Origin: Pogostemon cablin
Taxonomy: Eukaryota > Streptophyta > Magnoliopsida > Lamiales > Lamiaceae
Direction: 5' to 3'
NCBI GenBank assembly: GCA_023678885.1
Contig: CM042985.1
Location: 27,724,465 to 27,788,464 of the forward strand
DNA: 64,000 nt
Shown here: one piece after another, positions 12,400 through 21,340 of the stretch
Position numbering within the stretch: position 1 is the stretch's first letter
How the letters are laid out: each line of letters opens with the position of its first letter
Notes under the pieces: generated by a model
Database searches by the model: none
What the model was told of the DNA's origin: nothing
Seen by the model: only the letters and a program-made list of their open reading frames with translations
Position numbers and translations under genes: made by a program

Positions 12400-13100
12400 T
12401 ATCTTGTTAGAATTGCCAAAGAGTTATAAAAGAATTTGAAACGGATGTATCTTTATGATGGCGATTTCCAAAGATATAAAATTAGAGTTGTTGCTAAAGA
12501 TTTTACTCAAAAAAAAGATGACATAATTATAAGGAGATATAACAAATTATTTCTTTACAAGACTCTATTAGAATTATCATGGCTTTGGTAACTCATTATG
12601 ACTTAGAGTTGCACCAAATAAATGCTATGCCTGCTTTTCTTAAAGGTGATTTGGTGGAAGATCAAGTTAAATAGATCAACTCAAGTTTTTTTTTCCATTA
12701 AAGGAAAATATCACATGGCGTGTAAACTTAAAGAATTAACATACAAACTTAAGCATGCTTTCCTATAAAGATATCTTTTGGATTTAAGAAAAATATCATA
12801 AACGGTGTACATATATATCTGAAAGTTAGTGGGAGCACATTAATTCTATACTTGATGATAAACTTGCTTGCAACTGATGATCTTGGTTTATTATGTGAAA
12901 CCAATAAATTTCTCTCAAAGAACTTTAGAATAAAACATATGATGATACAATTAAAGATGTCTCTGTAAGTATATGTTAATAAAGTTCAATAGAGGTTATG
13001 GATGGAAAAGTGTTTGTAAAGAACGTTCCAATTCGGAAGGGAGATAAGTTTAATCTTATGCAATTTTCAATAATGAATTGGAACGTACTACAATATTCCT
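12400..13100 (+). pseudogene. Copia reverse transcriptase remnant
   Basis: Around 12450-12680 the translated pieces include FQRYKIRVVAKDFTQK (normally YKARLVAKGFTQ) and MALVTHYDLELHQINAMPAF (normally the ALAAHYDLELHQMDVKTAF segment), followed by LKGDLVEDQV. The conserved Asp of the VKTAF block is altered in this copy. Stops and frame changes prevent any full-length RT. Confidence 0.7.
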
Positions 13101-13259
13101 TATATGTATATTATTGGTAGCTTAAGATATACAAGATTGTATAAATACCAAATATCAGTCTTACTATTAGAATGATTGGTCATTATTGAAGTGATTCATA
13201 AATGAATGACCAGAATGTTGCATAAGGAAATATTATAAGGTATTCTAATGAACTAAAGC

Positions 13260-13760
13260 ACTCGTGCTTACTTATCGAAAATTTAATTACTTAGATGTAA
13301 TTAAATATAGATTCAAATTAAGATGATTATATGATGCAAAAAAGTTCACTTTGACTTTTACGTTTCTTAGTCGGGGATATTGTGTCATGCAAAATTGTGA
13401 AGAAGTTTCTAAAAACTACATTCACTATTAAAGTTAACTTGTGGCATGATTTGAAGCTACAATTTAAGTAAATTGAATGTGGAGTTTAATTTCAGGACTT
13501 GAAATAAGTTGACAATAATGTCAAGTCGCTGAAAACTTATTATGATTATTCCGCTGCATTGTTCTTCTTTAAAACGATGGATATTCCAAAGTTGCTAAAA
13601 CATATGGAATGAAAGTATTTATCGTTAAGAAGAACTTTAGAAACAAAGATGTCAATTGAGCATAATGGAATCAATCTTATGATTTCGGATCCGTTACACA
13701 AATGATCTTCTCTAAAACATTCATTGAACGTTACATGAATATGAGATCATTGAAAGGCTC
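13260..13760 (+). pseudogene. Copia RNase H and pol C-terminus remnant
   Basis: Weak but ordered matches to the Copia RNase H tail are visible. Near 13655-13700 the sequence reads NGINLMISDPLHK, which corresponds to the ..NLMIADPLTKGL.. end of Copia polyproteins, followed by a displaced ..FIERYMNMRSLK.. segment near 13720-13755. Stops interrupt the frame. Confidence 0.5.
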
Positions 13761-14138
13761 TAACAAGCTTATGATGAACAATTGACATTAAGAGCTCATT
13801 ATGTTTTGTTTCTAATTGATATATCTTGTTTTGTCATTTTAGTATACATGAATGTTGACATTAATAAAATAAGATTTTATCTCAAATTTGAGATACTTAT
13901 GTGGACCATTATTGATCCTTACGTTTATGAGTTATGTTGAGTAGAAAGCTAATATCATAGTACATGGAAGGAACTATGTCGAGTAAATGATATAGAACCG
14001 CTATGACTTGTGTTAGTCTATACTCAATATTGACTTTATGAGTTGACCAGTTAATTTATCTTATGTCGCACATATTATGTAAATTATTTAAACATTTACG
14101 TTTAAAGTTTAATTCTGTCACTCGACCAAGTAGGAGAA

Positions 14139-14584
14139 TGTAAGATAATTATGGCCTAGTGCCATTAATAATAAATATATATAAGATATTTATTATGATC
14201 AAATATCTTAAATAATGATATGGTTTAAATAAATAATATATATGAGATAAATAAGGTCATATATATTTATGGATAACAATCACATTGATAGAATATGATT
14301 TGATAAAGATTTAATATCCCGATCTGGTCCTCTCTCCACCTATAAAAGAGACACAGTTTTATTAATTCTCTATCACATTAAGTCTTACGTACTGTGCCAT
14401 AAAGAAAGGGGTGAGGAGAGAGAAACTAGTTCCCGGCGTAATTGACAGGAACGTATCGTTGGAGGACCGCCATTAGTGGCGTCTCAAGGTAAGTCTTCTA
14501 ATCGTGTTTATGTGATGTGAAAATCATGAAGATCTAAGATCCATGTCAATTAATAAATTAATTGTTTACGAAATTATGCTTACA
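14139..14584 (+). repeat. 3' LTR of Copia element
   Basis: This 446-bp copy equals the 5' LTR in length, with about five substitutions. It is preceded by the purine tract CAAGTAGGAGAA at about 14127-14138 and followed by the target duplication AACAC. A TATA box (TATAAAAG) is retained at 14341-14348. Confidence 0.9.
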
Positions 14585-14589
14585 AACAC

Positions 14590-14890
14590 TTCTTACACAA
14601 CTTTATACATTTTTTTTGGCGGAAAAAAAAGTGTCTTAATTATCGGGACAGAAAGAGTAATATTTTTTTTATAATTACCCATCATACTTCTAAAAAAATC
14701 CATCCGCCACTTAGCTTGAATTGCCTTGTGTGATCCAATGTACAATACACTTGGATTTTATGTATTTTACCTTTTAGTATATGACAAATTACTCTCTAAA
14801 TAATGACATGTAAAGTATAACTTGTATCAATAAATATATAAAAATTTGATTAAGTAGTATTTTTATGTCAAAAGAGTAAAATTTTATTAC

Positions 14891-14952
<62 letters not shown>

Positions 14953-16920
14953 TTAAGAGATTATGTGAAAAGAGTCACAAGAAACGTATTGAATCCTTCT
15001 CAAGTTGAAAGTTCCAAATACTGTCTCATTGTGCTACGAACTATAGTTAAAAAGTCGCTATATTTTGTAGACGATTACTATAAGACCCTTAAGCATATAA
15101 GTACGTAATAATCTCATCTTATGAAAAGAGAATTTGCTCTATTCTTGACTTCAGCCGAGTTTTTCCATTATCCTTATTTTAAATGGCTAAAACTTGTGTG
15201 TTCCTGAGGACACCGTGCGCCGAAACATCATTTAATATTAAATAATAAGTATAATTTTAGTATAAGGATGTGTATTCTTCATTTCTTGAAAAAATAAAAT
15301 AAAAATTAATAAAAGTGTATACTCTTTAAAATAAAATATTGTATCCTTATTAATTAAAGTATATACCCCTTAGAAGAATATTTTGTACTCTTACACACAT
15401 TATGCACCAGAAACATTAAGAGACTAACTCATTTTAAATACTACTAAAATTTTCCAATAATTTTTAAAAAGGAAAAATCTTATTCTTTGACCCGAACACT
15501 TAAAATGATAAAATTATACCCTTTGAAGCACAGGGAGGGAATAGTAATTTTAAAATATAATGTTATTTTTAATCCATTGAGATGGGTTAAAAACTTAAAA
15601 GTAAACTTTGGTTCAAAATATATTTACACATTGACCTTGATAACAATGAATCTTATTTATTGCATAACCTTATCTCTAAATATAAATTTGTCATAAAGTC
15701 TCCCAATTCATAGAGGTGATTAAATTGAGTTTAACAAATACCCACAGAATTCAACCAAATGAAAAGGTTTTTATTTGTTCCAACTAAAGGAATAAAATAT
15801 CAATAGAACCTTGACCAAACCACCCTCAAATTTTAAGAGTATCTCAATATAGAGAGATGGAGTCATTTCCTGGTGAATATAATTACAGATATATTATTAA
15901 TTATGAAATAGTAATATTAATTTAATATGACGAATTTCATTATACAAAATAATTATTAATAATATTTAAAATATGTTAATTATTTTGTGCATCTGGATGC
16001 ACCATACACCATCTTAAATTATGTTAGGGTAATGCACTATTACTTTCGAAAATGAAAAATATTATTTATCTCAACTGAATATGAGAAAATGACAAATAAC
16101 TCAAGTTTATACTTACACACATTTACTTAAGACTCTTTAATACATGAAAAATAACTCTTTAAATAAATGAAGTATTATTAATTTTCTAAATAAAAAATAA
16201 TACTCCTCAAATCCTTACTTTAATTTACTGATTAGTAGATAAAAAATTTCTCTTTATAGTGATAAACTATTTTTTTTCTTTTAATTGAAAAATATTAATC
16301 TTCTGATATATTATGAATTTTTATATTCAATAAAATGATAAATCATTTCTTTAAAGAGTAATTTTAAAAGAGGGTGCATAGTGAATTGATTCACATTATA
16401 CTTAAAAAAAATCCAACATATCAAAATTTAAATATTTATCATAAAATAAAATAATAATTCATTACCCTAAATAATAGTACTCCTATACTCCATTATTTAT
16501 TGATAAAAACTTGTGTGAGACCTTGTTATGAAATAATTTTTCTAAAACTGATAAAAAGTGATAGTTTTTATAATAAAAAATAGGCAAAGACTATAATATA
16601 ATTATTCCACCAATTCCAAAAGTGATAATGGCAAAAAGTAGCCACAGTGATTAAAAGTAATCTTTAGTAGCCACAAGTCTTAAAAACAATTTATTCTAGC
16701 TACTTTTAATGGAATAGACCAAAATGTTCTTGAAAGGGACCCACTGATCATATGTTCGAGGTCTCTTTTTGACCAAAAAGTACCAAAGTATAATAATTTA
16801 TTTTGCAGTCTATTGAATACATTAATCTGTTACTTTTACATGCCTCATGAATATATTTATTTATTAAAATACAAAAAGATGCATTAATTTTATTCATATG
16901 AATTTTTTTTAAATTTTTTC
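14590..16920. other. AT-rich intergenic DNA with a (TA)n tract
   Basis: A perfect (AT)n microsatellite runs from about 14895 to 14951. The rest is AT-rich without a recognised gene. Small ORFs such as 15487-15696 and 16748-16951 have low-complexity translations and no domain. Confidence 0.5.
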
Positions 16921-16924
16921 TGGA

Positions 16925-17405
16925 AAAAAAAGTGTTGGCCAAATAGAACAAATTGTGTTGGCCGAATAGAACAAAATTGTTGGCCGAATAGGTCGAATAG
17001 AAGAAATATTTTTTTTGAATTTTTTTTAATTTTTTCTAGAAAAAAAGTGTTGACCGAATAGAACAAATTGTGTTGGCGGAATAAAACAAAATTGTTGGTC
17101 GAATATGCCGAATAGAAGAAATATTTTTTTCGAATTTTTTTAAATTTTTTCTGAAAAAAAAGTGTTAGTCAAATATAACAAAATTGTTGGGCGAATAGGT
17201 CGAATAGAAAAACTATTTTTTTCGATTTTTTTTAAATTTTTTCTGGAAAAAAAAGTGTTGGCCGAATAGAACAAATTGTGTTGACCGAATAGGCCGAATA
17301 GAAGAAATATTTTTTCGAATTTTTTTTTATTTTTTTTGGAAAAAAATATTGGCCGAATAGAACAAAATGTATAGGTCGAATAGAACAAAATTTTGGGACG
17401 AATAG
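16925..17405. repeat. Minisatellite with TTGGCCGAATAG units
   Basis: About four to five degenerate units of roughly 90-125 bp occur in tandem. Each has one to three copies of (G)TTGGCCGAATAGAACAAA, then GAATAGAAGAAATATTTTTT, a T-rich stretch and TTTTTTCTGGAAAAAAAAGT. Units vary by loss or gain of the GAATAG submotif. ORFs at 17140-17388 and 17232-17516 on the minus strand are repeat translations, not genes. Confidence 0.75.
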
Positions 17406-17779
17406 AAGAAACTTATGTTGAATAGAAAAATCAATTTTATGAGATTTTCCTATAATTTTAAAAATGGTCTCACCCACCCTATATAATACAGTCAACACTG
17501 ACAGAATCATACTCATATTATATTCGTCCTTTATCTAACAATTATGGGGTAATTTGGAGAGTCCACTAAATAGTAGCAACTAAAAATTATTTTTAATGGA
17601 GATGACTATTTAAAATTATAATTAATCAATACTGTTATTTAAAATTTGGTCTCATTCCAAAATGTAGGACCGTGGGCCCCATCCTCCTTCCCACCCCAAA
17701 TTCCCTCCATTCTCACGCGCTATTGTTACTGAACCAATTTTTTTCGTTTTTATTTATTTATTTCTTTTTTTTTAATTTA

Positions 17780-18025
17780 ATTTTAGAGGTATAATTGTAA
17801 TTCTATCATTTTTAGAGTATATTTATTCTTAGGGTTTAGGATATAATTATAATTTTACCATTGTGATTTAGGGTATAATTTATTTATAGGGTTTAAGGTT
17901 TAGGGTATAATCGTAATTTTACCCTTGCGGTTTAGGGTATAATTTATCCTTAGAATTTATAGTATAATAGTAATGTTACCTTTGTGGTTTAGGGTATAAT
18001 TTCTTTAGGGTTTAGGGTATAATAA
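17780..18025 (+). repeat. Degenerate ~62-bp repeats with TTTAGGGTATAAT
   Basis: Around four copies of a unit containing TTTAGGGTATAATT and GTAATTTTACC(C/A)TTG are spaced about 60 bp apart. TTTAGGG matches the plant telomere heptamer, but here it is embedded in a longer unit and not repeated head-to-tail, so it is not a telomeric tract. Confidence 0.55.
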
Positions 18026-18530
18026 TTACTTAAATATAATAAATTTAAAAATAAAATAAAAAAACAACATTGATGAAGGAGCATGAATTAATTAAGAAGA
18101 ATGAAAACTAAATGGGCCACCGTTTCAATTGGTACCCTGATTGTACCCTAATCACCCTCTAAAAAATAATATCAATACTGTGAATTATTTAATTAACTAT
18201 TCATATTATATAAATGAAAAGTAATAATATTTTTAAAATAAAAATAATAATAATAGCTTTAGTAAAGGTGAAAATTAATTAGAAAAAGTCTCCCCTTATT
18301 TATTTACTAAAGACTAATAATGTCAGGTTAACTGATTGCAAGGAATTACTTTTTCACTCAACATCTCAAAGGATATTGGTTCCTATCTTTTTGCTTTATT
18401 AACTGAGTATTAAATTCTCTTTTTGAACTTTATGACGTGATATTAGAGAAACAGTGCATTACTTAACAGAGTCCAATCTGCACCGTCTCCTTCCACCCCA
18501 CCTCAACCCCACCCCACCTCCCATAGCTCT

Positions 18531-18538
18531 CTATAAAT
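18531..18538 (+). promoter_or_regulatory. TATA box of HSP20-like gene
   Basis: CTATAAAT at 18531-18538 lies downstream of a pyrimidine/CCACC-rich stretch (18480-18525) and upstream of the long leader. Transcription would start near 18560-18575, leaving a leader of about 870 nt if unspliced. Confidence 0.55.
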
Positions 18539-18633
18539 TTCAGCTTCAATACCACATTCCCACTTCCCTTCCTCTCAGCACAACACGAGTAACAATTATA
18601 CCCTGAAATACGCGTTTTCCCTTTTCATCTCTC

Positions 18634-18687
18634 ATGTCTCGCTATCCATACACAATTCTCATACACACCCTACTACGTATCTGTTGA
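18634..18687 (+). CDS. Upstream ORF 1 (17 codons) in HSP20-like leader
   Basis: ATG at 18634 opens a 17-codon reading (MSRYPYTILIHTLLRIC) ending TGA at 18685-18687. It lies between the predicted TATA box and uORF2. As the first AUG of the leader it could influence scanning. Translation is not demonstrated. Confidence 0.35.
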   Translation: MSRYPYTILIHTLLRIC

Positions 18688-18782
18688 CACTAAATTTACC
18701 GACTGATTTTTGCAGCGGTGGAGTGAAAAAAAAAAAGGGGGGTCTTTTTATAATTAATAAAATCCTTGAAAGAAGGAAGAAG

Positions 18783-18926
18783 ATGAGGATTGTGAAGTCT
18801 GTTGATTCTTCAGAGTGCCCTTGTATATGTGGATTCTTGGTTGTGGAAGCTTATCCCAAAAGGTATTCTTCCAAGATCCCCTCTGATTTGGTGCTTTTCT
18901 TGGGCCTGGGCTTCATAGATTGGTAA
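18783..18926 (+). CDS. Upstream ORF 2 (47 codons) in HSP20-like leader
   Basis: ATG at 18783 (context AAGATGAGG, purine at -3 and G at +4 missing) opens a 47-codon ORF that begins MRIVKSVDSSECPCICGF and ends LGLGFIDW before TAA. Its composition is protein-like, with a Cys-rich CPCIC core, a PKRYSSKIPSDL segment and a hydrophobic tail, unlike the AT-driven ORFs nearby. It may be a conserved-peptide uORF that controls the main CDS at 19445, but I cannot show conservation from one sequence. A possible intron donor overlaps its stop codon (G|GTAATA at 18923). Confidence 0.45.
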   Translation: MRIVKSVDSSECPCICGFLVVEAYPKRYSSKIPSDLVLFLGLGFIDW

Positions 18927-19426
18927 TATTTATACTCTGTTACATATATGCATATATACATATAGAAGGGTTGTGGGTTTTTAGTTAGGGTGTTGAGAAG
19001 GAAGCAGAAGGAGGAGAAGGTATATCTTTTTCTTATATCTACTCTTAATAAGAATCTCTCACTTGTGGAATTATGGATTTGATGTGTCTTATACAATGTC
19101 TCCCAATTGTGTTTGGAGGGCTCAAGAAGATTGATGGGTTGGGATTGAATATAGTCTGATTTGGTCTTGATTGAGATCTCACTTATTGGGGTTTAATTTG
19201 AAATTTTAGGTCTTTTCTTGTTTAAACAATATTGGGGGTTTTGGATTTGGGTTTGGGATTTAGTTTCCTGCTTGGATTGTGGGTAAGGAGTTGAAAATGA
19301 ACAAATTTAGGGTTTTGATGGAGGTGGGAGTTTGTATCTGGGATTGACATGATGGAGGTTGGTTTTTCATCAGAGTAATTAATTGGGGGTGAAATTAGGG
19401 TGTCCTACTTCTAACATTGCCCTCAG
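18923..19426 (+). other. Possible leader intron
   Basis: A donor-like site (TTG|GTAATATT at 18922/18923) and a strong acceptor (ACATTGCCCTCAG|GAAA at 19426/19427) bound 504 nt of T/G-rich sequence with no coding signal. If spliced, uORF2 loses its stop and reads on for 38 more codons, overlapping the main start in the +1 frame and ending at TAG 19542-19544. Splicing is inferred from site quality only. Confidence 0.4.
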
Positions 19427-19444
19427 GAAAATAGAGATTTTGAG

Positions 19445-20950
19445 ATGGAGGATGCTCTTCTCACAACGTTGTCTATTGAGAATCATCACCCTTCAACCCT
19501 CTTGTCCATGGATTCGAGTGCCTCATCAACGCACGACGAATTAGAACTAGAGATGAATCGCCAAGTCATTTTAACTGGTCCGCCCGATATCAATTTGCCC
19601 CTTGCTGAGCGAAGCCCCCCTCCACTGACCTGGAACTCTGAACAATGTGATATTCTTGATGTTGGACTTGGTACTCAGATATATGAAACAGAGGCGTTTT
19701 TAAGTGTCCCCAAGGTTGGGAGGAAATGCGCTAAACGGGTTGATAGCATCTGGGGTGCTTGGTTCTTCTTCAGCTTTTACTTTAAGCCGGTGTTGAATGA
19801 GAAATCCAAGGCAAAAATTGTGCGTGATGGTAATGGAGTTTCCGGGTTTGATAAGTCTGATTTGCAGTTGGATACGTTCATGGTTCAGCATGATATGGAG
19901 AACATGTACATGTGGGTTTTCAAGGAAAGGCCCGAGAATGCTCTTGGTAAGATGCAGCTCCGCAGTTATATGAACGGGCATTCTCGCCAAGGAGAGCGTC
20001 CCTTTCCGTTCAGTGTTGATAAGGGTTTCGTTCGGTCTCACAGAATGCAGAGGAAGCATTACAGGGGGCTCTCAAATCCTCAGTGTGTTCATGGTGTCGA
20101 AGTTGTTCCTTCCCCCAGTCTCATGAATCTTGATGAAGAAGATCGTCGGAGATGGATGGAACTCACTGGGCGGGAACTGAACTTCATTGTTCCTCGCGAA
20201 GCCAGTGACTACGCAACATGGAGAAACCTCCCCAGCACTGAGTTTGAACTCGAAAGGTTACCTCCTCCAGTGAAGGCTAATCCTCTCTCTCATTCAAAGA
20301 AGTTGCTGAATGGATCAGTCCTAAACCTCTCTACTCAACCAGCCAACCACAGCAACGGTGACACTGCAGATCATTCACCTGTGGGCAGCAAAAGAAAGAA
20401 GGACTTCTTCCCACAAGGAAATGGTGATGACTGTTATCTGGGGGTGAATGCATCTGATAGAATCCCTGATTTGGAAGGTCACCCAAACGAGCCACGCTGG
20501 TTAAACGGATTTAGTGGGGTGCTGAGGAATGTTTATGGCCCTGTCACAGCTGCAAAAACAACCTACGAGGATGAACAAGGCTATCTGATACTACTTAGCT
20601 TGCCATTTGTAGATCTTCAGAGGGTAAAAGTTTCTTGGAGAAACACTCTCACCCATGGAATCATCAAGGTATCCTGTACCAGTACATCTCGCACTCCATT
20701 CATCAAGAGGCACAACAGGACTTTCAAGCTTACGGATCCATCATCGGAGCACTGCCCGCCTGGAGATTTCGTCAGAGAAATCCCACTCTCCACCCGAATC
20801 CCTGAAGATGCCAAAATAGAAGCATACTATGATGGATCAGGAACAGTGCTGGAGATACTAGTGCCAAAACTTCGAGAGGGACCAGAGGAGCATGAAGTTC
20901 GCGTATGTCTTCGTCCTCACCACGGGGTTAACGACCTTAATCCTTACTAG
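19445..20950 (+). CDS. HSP20-like (alpha-crystallin domain) chaperone-superfamily protein, 501 aa
   Basis: This is an uninterrupted 501-codon ORF starting MEDALLTTLSIENHH. Residues about 372-490 form an HSP20/alpha-crystallin-like beta-sandwich: EDEQGYLILLSLPFVDLQRV, KVSW...GIIKVSC, then FKLTDPSSEHCPPGDFVREI, PLSTRIPEDAKIEAYYDGSG and TVLEILVPK. The N-terminal 300 residues are plant-specific in look (PPDINLPLAE, a WGAWFFFSFYFKPVLNEKSK segment, WMELTGRELNF, DYATWRNLPSTEFELERL), followed by a polar linker with a basic KRKKDF stretch near residue 317. It is far longer than true small heat-shock proteins, so a classic heat-induced sHSP role should not be assumed. No introns interrupt the CDS. The start is the first in-frame AUG after stops and fits a leader with uORFs. 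The minus-strand ORFs inside are shadows. Confidence 0.9.
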   Translation: MEDALLTTLSIENHHPSTLLSMDSSASSTHDELELEMNRQVILTGPPDINLPLAERSPPPLTWNSEQCDILDVGLGTQIYETEAFLSVPKVGRKCAKRVDSIWGAWFFFSFYFKPVLNEKSKAKIVRDGNGVSGFDKSDLQLDTFMVQHDMENMYMWVFKERPENALGKMQLRSYMNGHSRQGERPFPFSVDKGFVRSHRMQRKHYRGLSNPQCVHGVEVVPSPSLMNLDEEDRRRWMELTGRELNFIVPREASDYATWRNLPSTEFELERLPPPVKANPLSHSKKLLNGSVLNLSTQPANHSNGDTADHSPVGSKRKKDFFPQGNGDDCYLGVNASDRIPDLEGHPNEPRWLNGFSGVLRNVYGPVTAAKTTYEDEQGYLILLSLPFVDLQRVKVSWRNTLTHGIIKVSCTSTSRTPFIKRHNRTFKLTDPSSEHCPPGDFVREIPLSTRIPEDAKIEAYYDGSGTVLEILVPKLREGPEEHEVRVCLRPHHGVNDLNPY

Positions 20951-21340
20951 GTACGATAATGGTCGATAAGGTTACAACATCTGCTGTTAACTTTGGTGGT
21001 ATTGCTATCTATAGAACACTACATCCATCTGTTGTTATTGTTAAATGTTTGTGTTTCCTTGTGCTGCAACTCTTTCAGTTACTGCTGCTTTGCATCTGAA
21101 ATGCTACATAGATTTGAATTATTGGAAATTTGAATCTTTTTATCATCTTTGTTATATTGATTTAGATAAAAGGATGAGATTATCTCATGATGAGAACTTC
21201 TTGACCTTCTTGGTGTGGAATGAGATAGGTGTTATCCAACATGCAATTAATTTGGCATCTAGTTGTAATGATCACAGATGTTTTGAGTGAACAAGGAAAT
21301 AGTCAATAGTAAGACTTTTAGATCCAAAATAAATAATTAG
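20951..21340 (+). other. Probable 3' UTR of HSP20-like gene
   Basis: The sequence after the stop is T-rich with several AATAA-like words, the clearest AAATAAATAA near 21328-21337. The 81-codon ORF at 21045-21290 starts within it and has no recognisable domain. Confidence 0.35.

Larger units (their letters stand above)
8609..14584 (+). mobile_element. Complete but coding-dead Ty1/Copia retrotransposon
   Basis: The 5976-bp element has 446-bp LTRs (8609-9054 and 14139-14584) starting TG and ending CA, and a 5-bp target duplication AACAC (8604-8608 and 14585-14589). The primer-binding site TTGTATCAGAGC (9057-9068) fits initiator tRNA-Met apart from one base, and a purine tract (AAGTAGGAGAA) precedes the 3' LTR. 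Domain order GAG, integrase, RT, RNase H marks it as Copia. By eye the two LTRs differ at about 5 of 446 positions, yet the coding body is full of stops and frameshifts. Confidence 0.9.

Noticed and set aside
17140..17516. Phe/Lys-rich ORFs on the minus strand
   Set aside because: Translations of the TTGGCCGAATAG minisatellite.
17780..18025. Interstitial telomere tract
   Set aside because: TTTAGGG is not repeated head to tail; it is one part of a ~62-bp unit.
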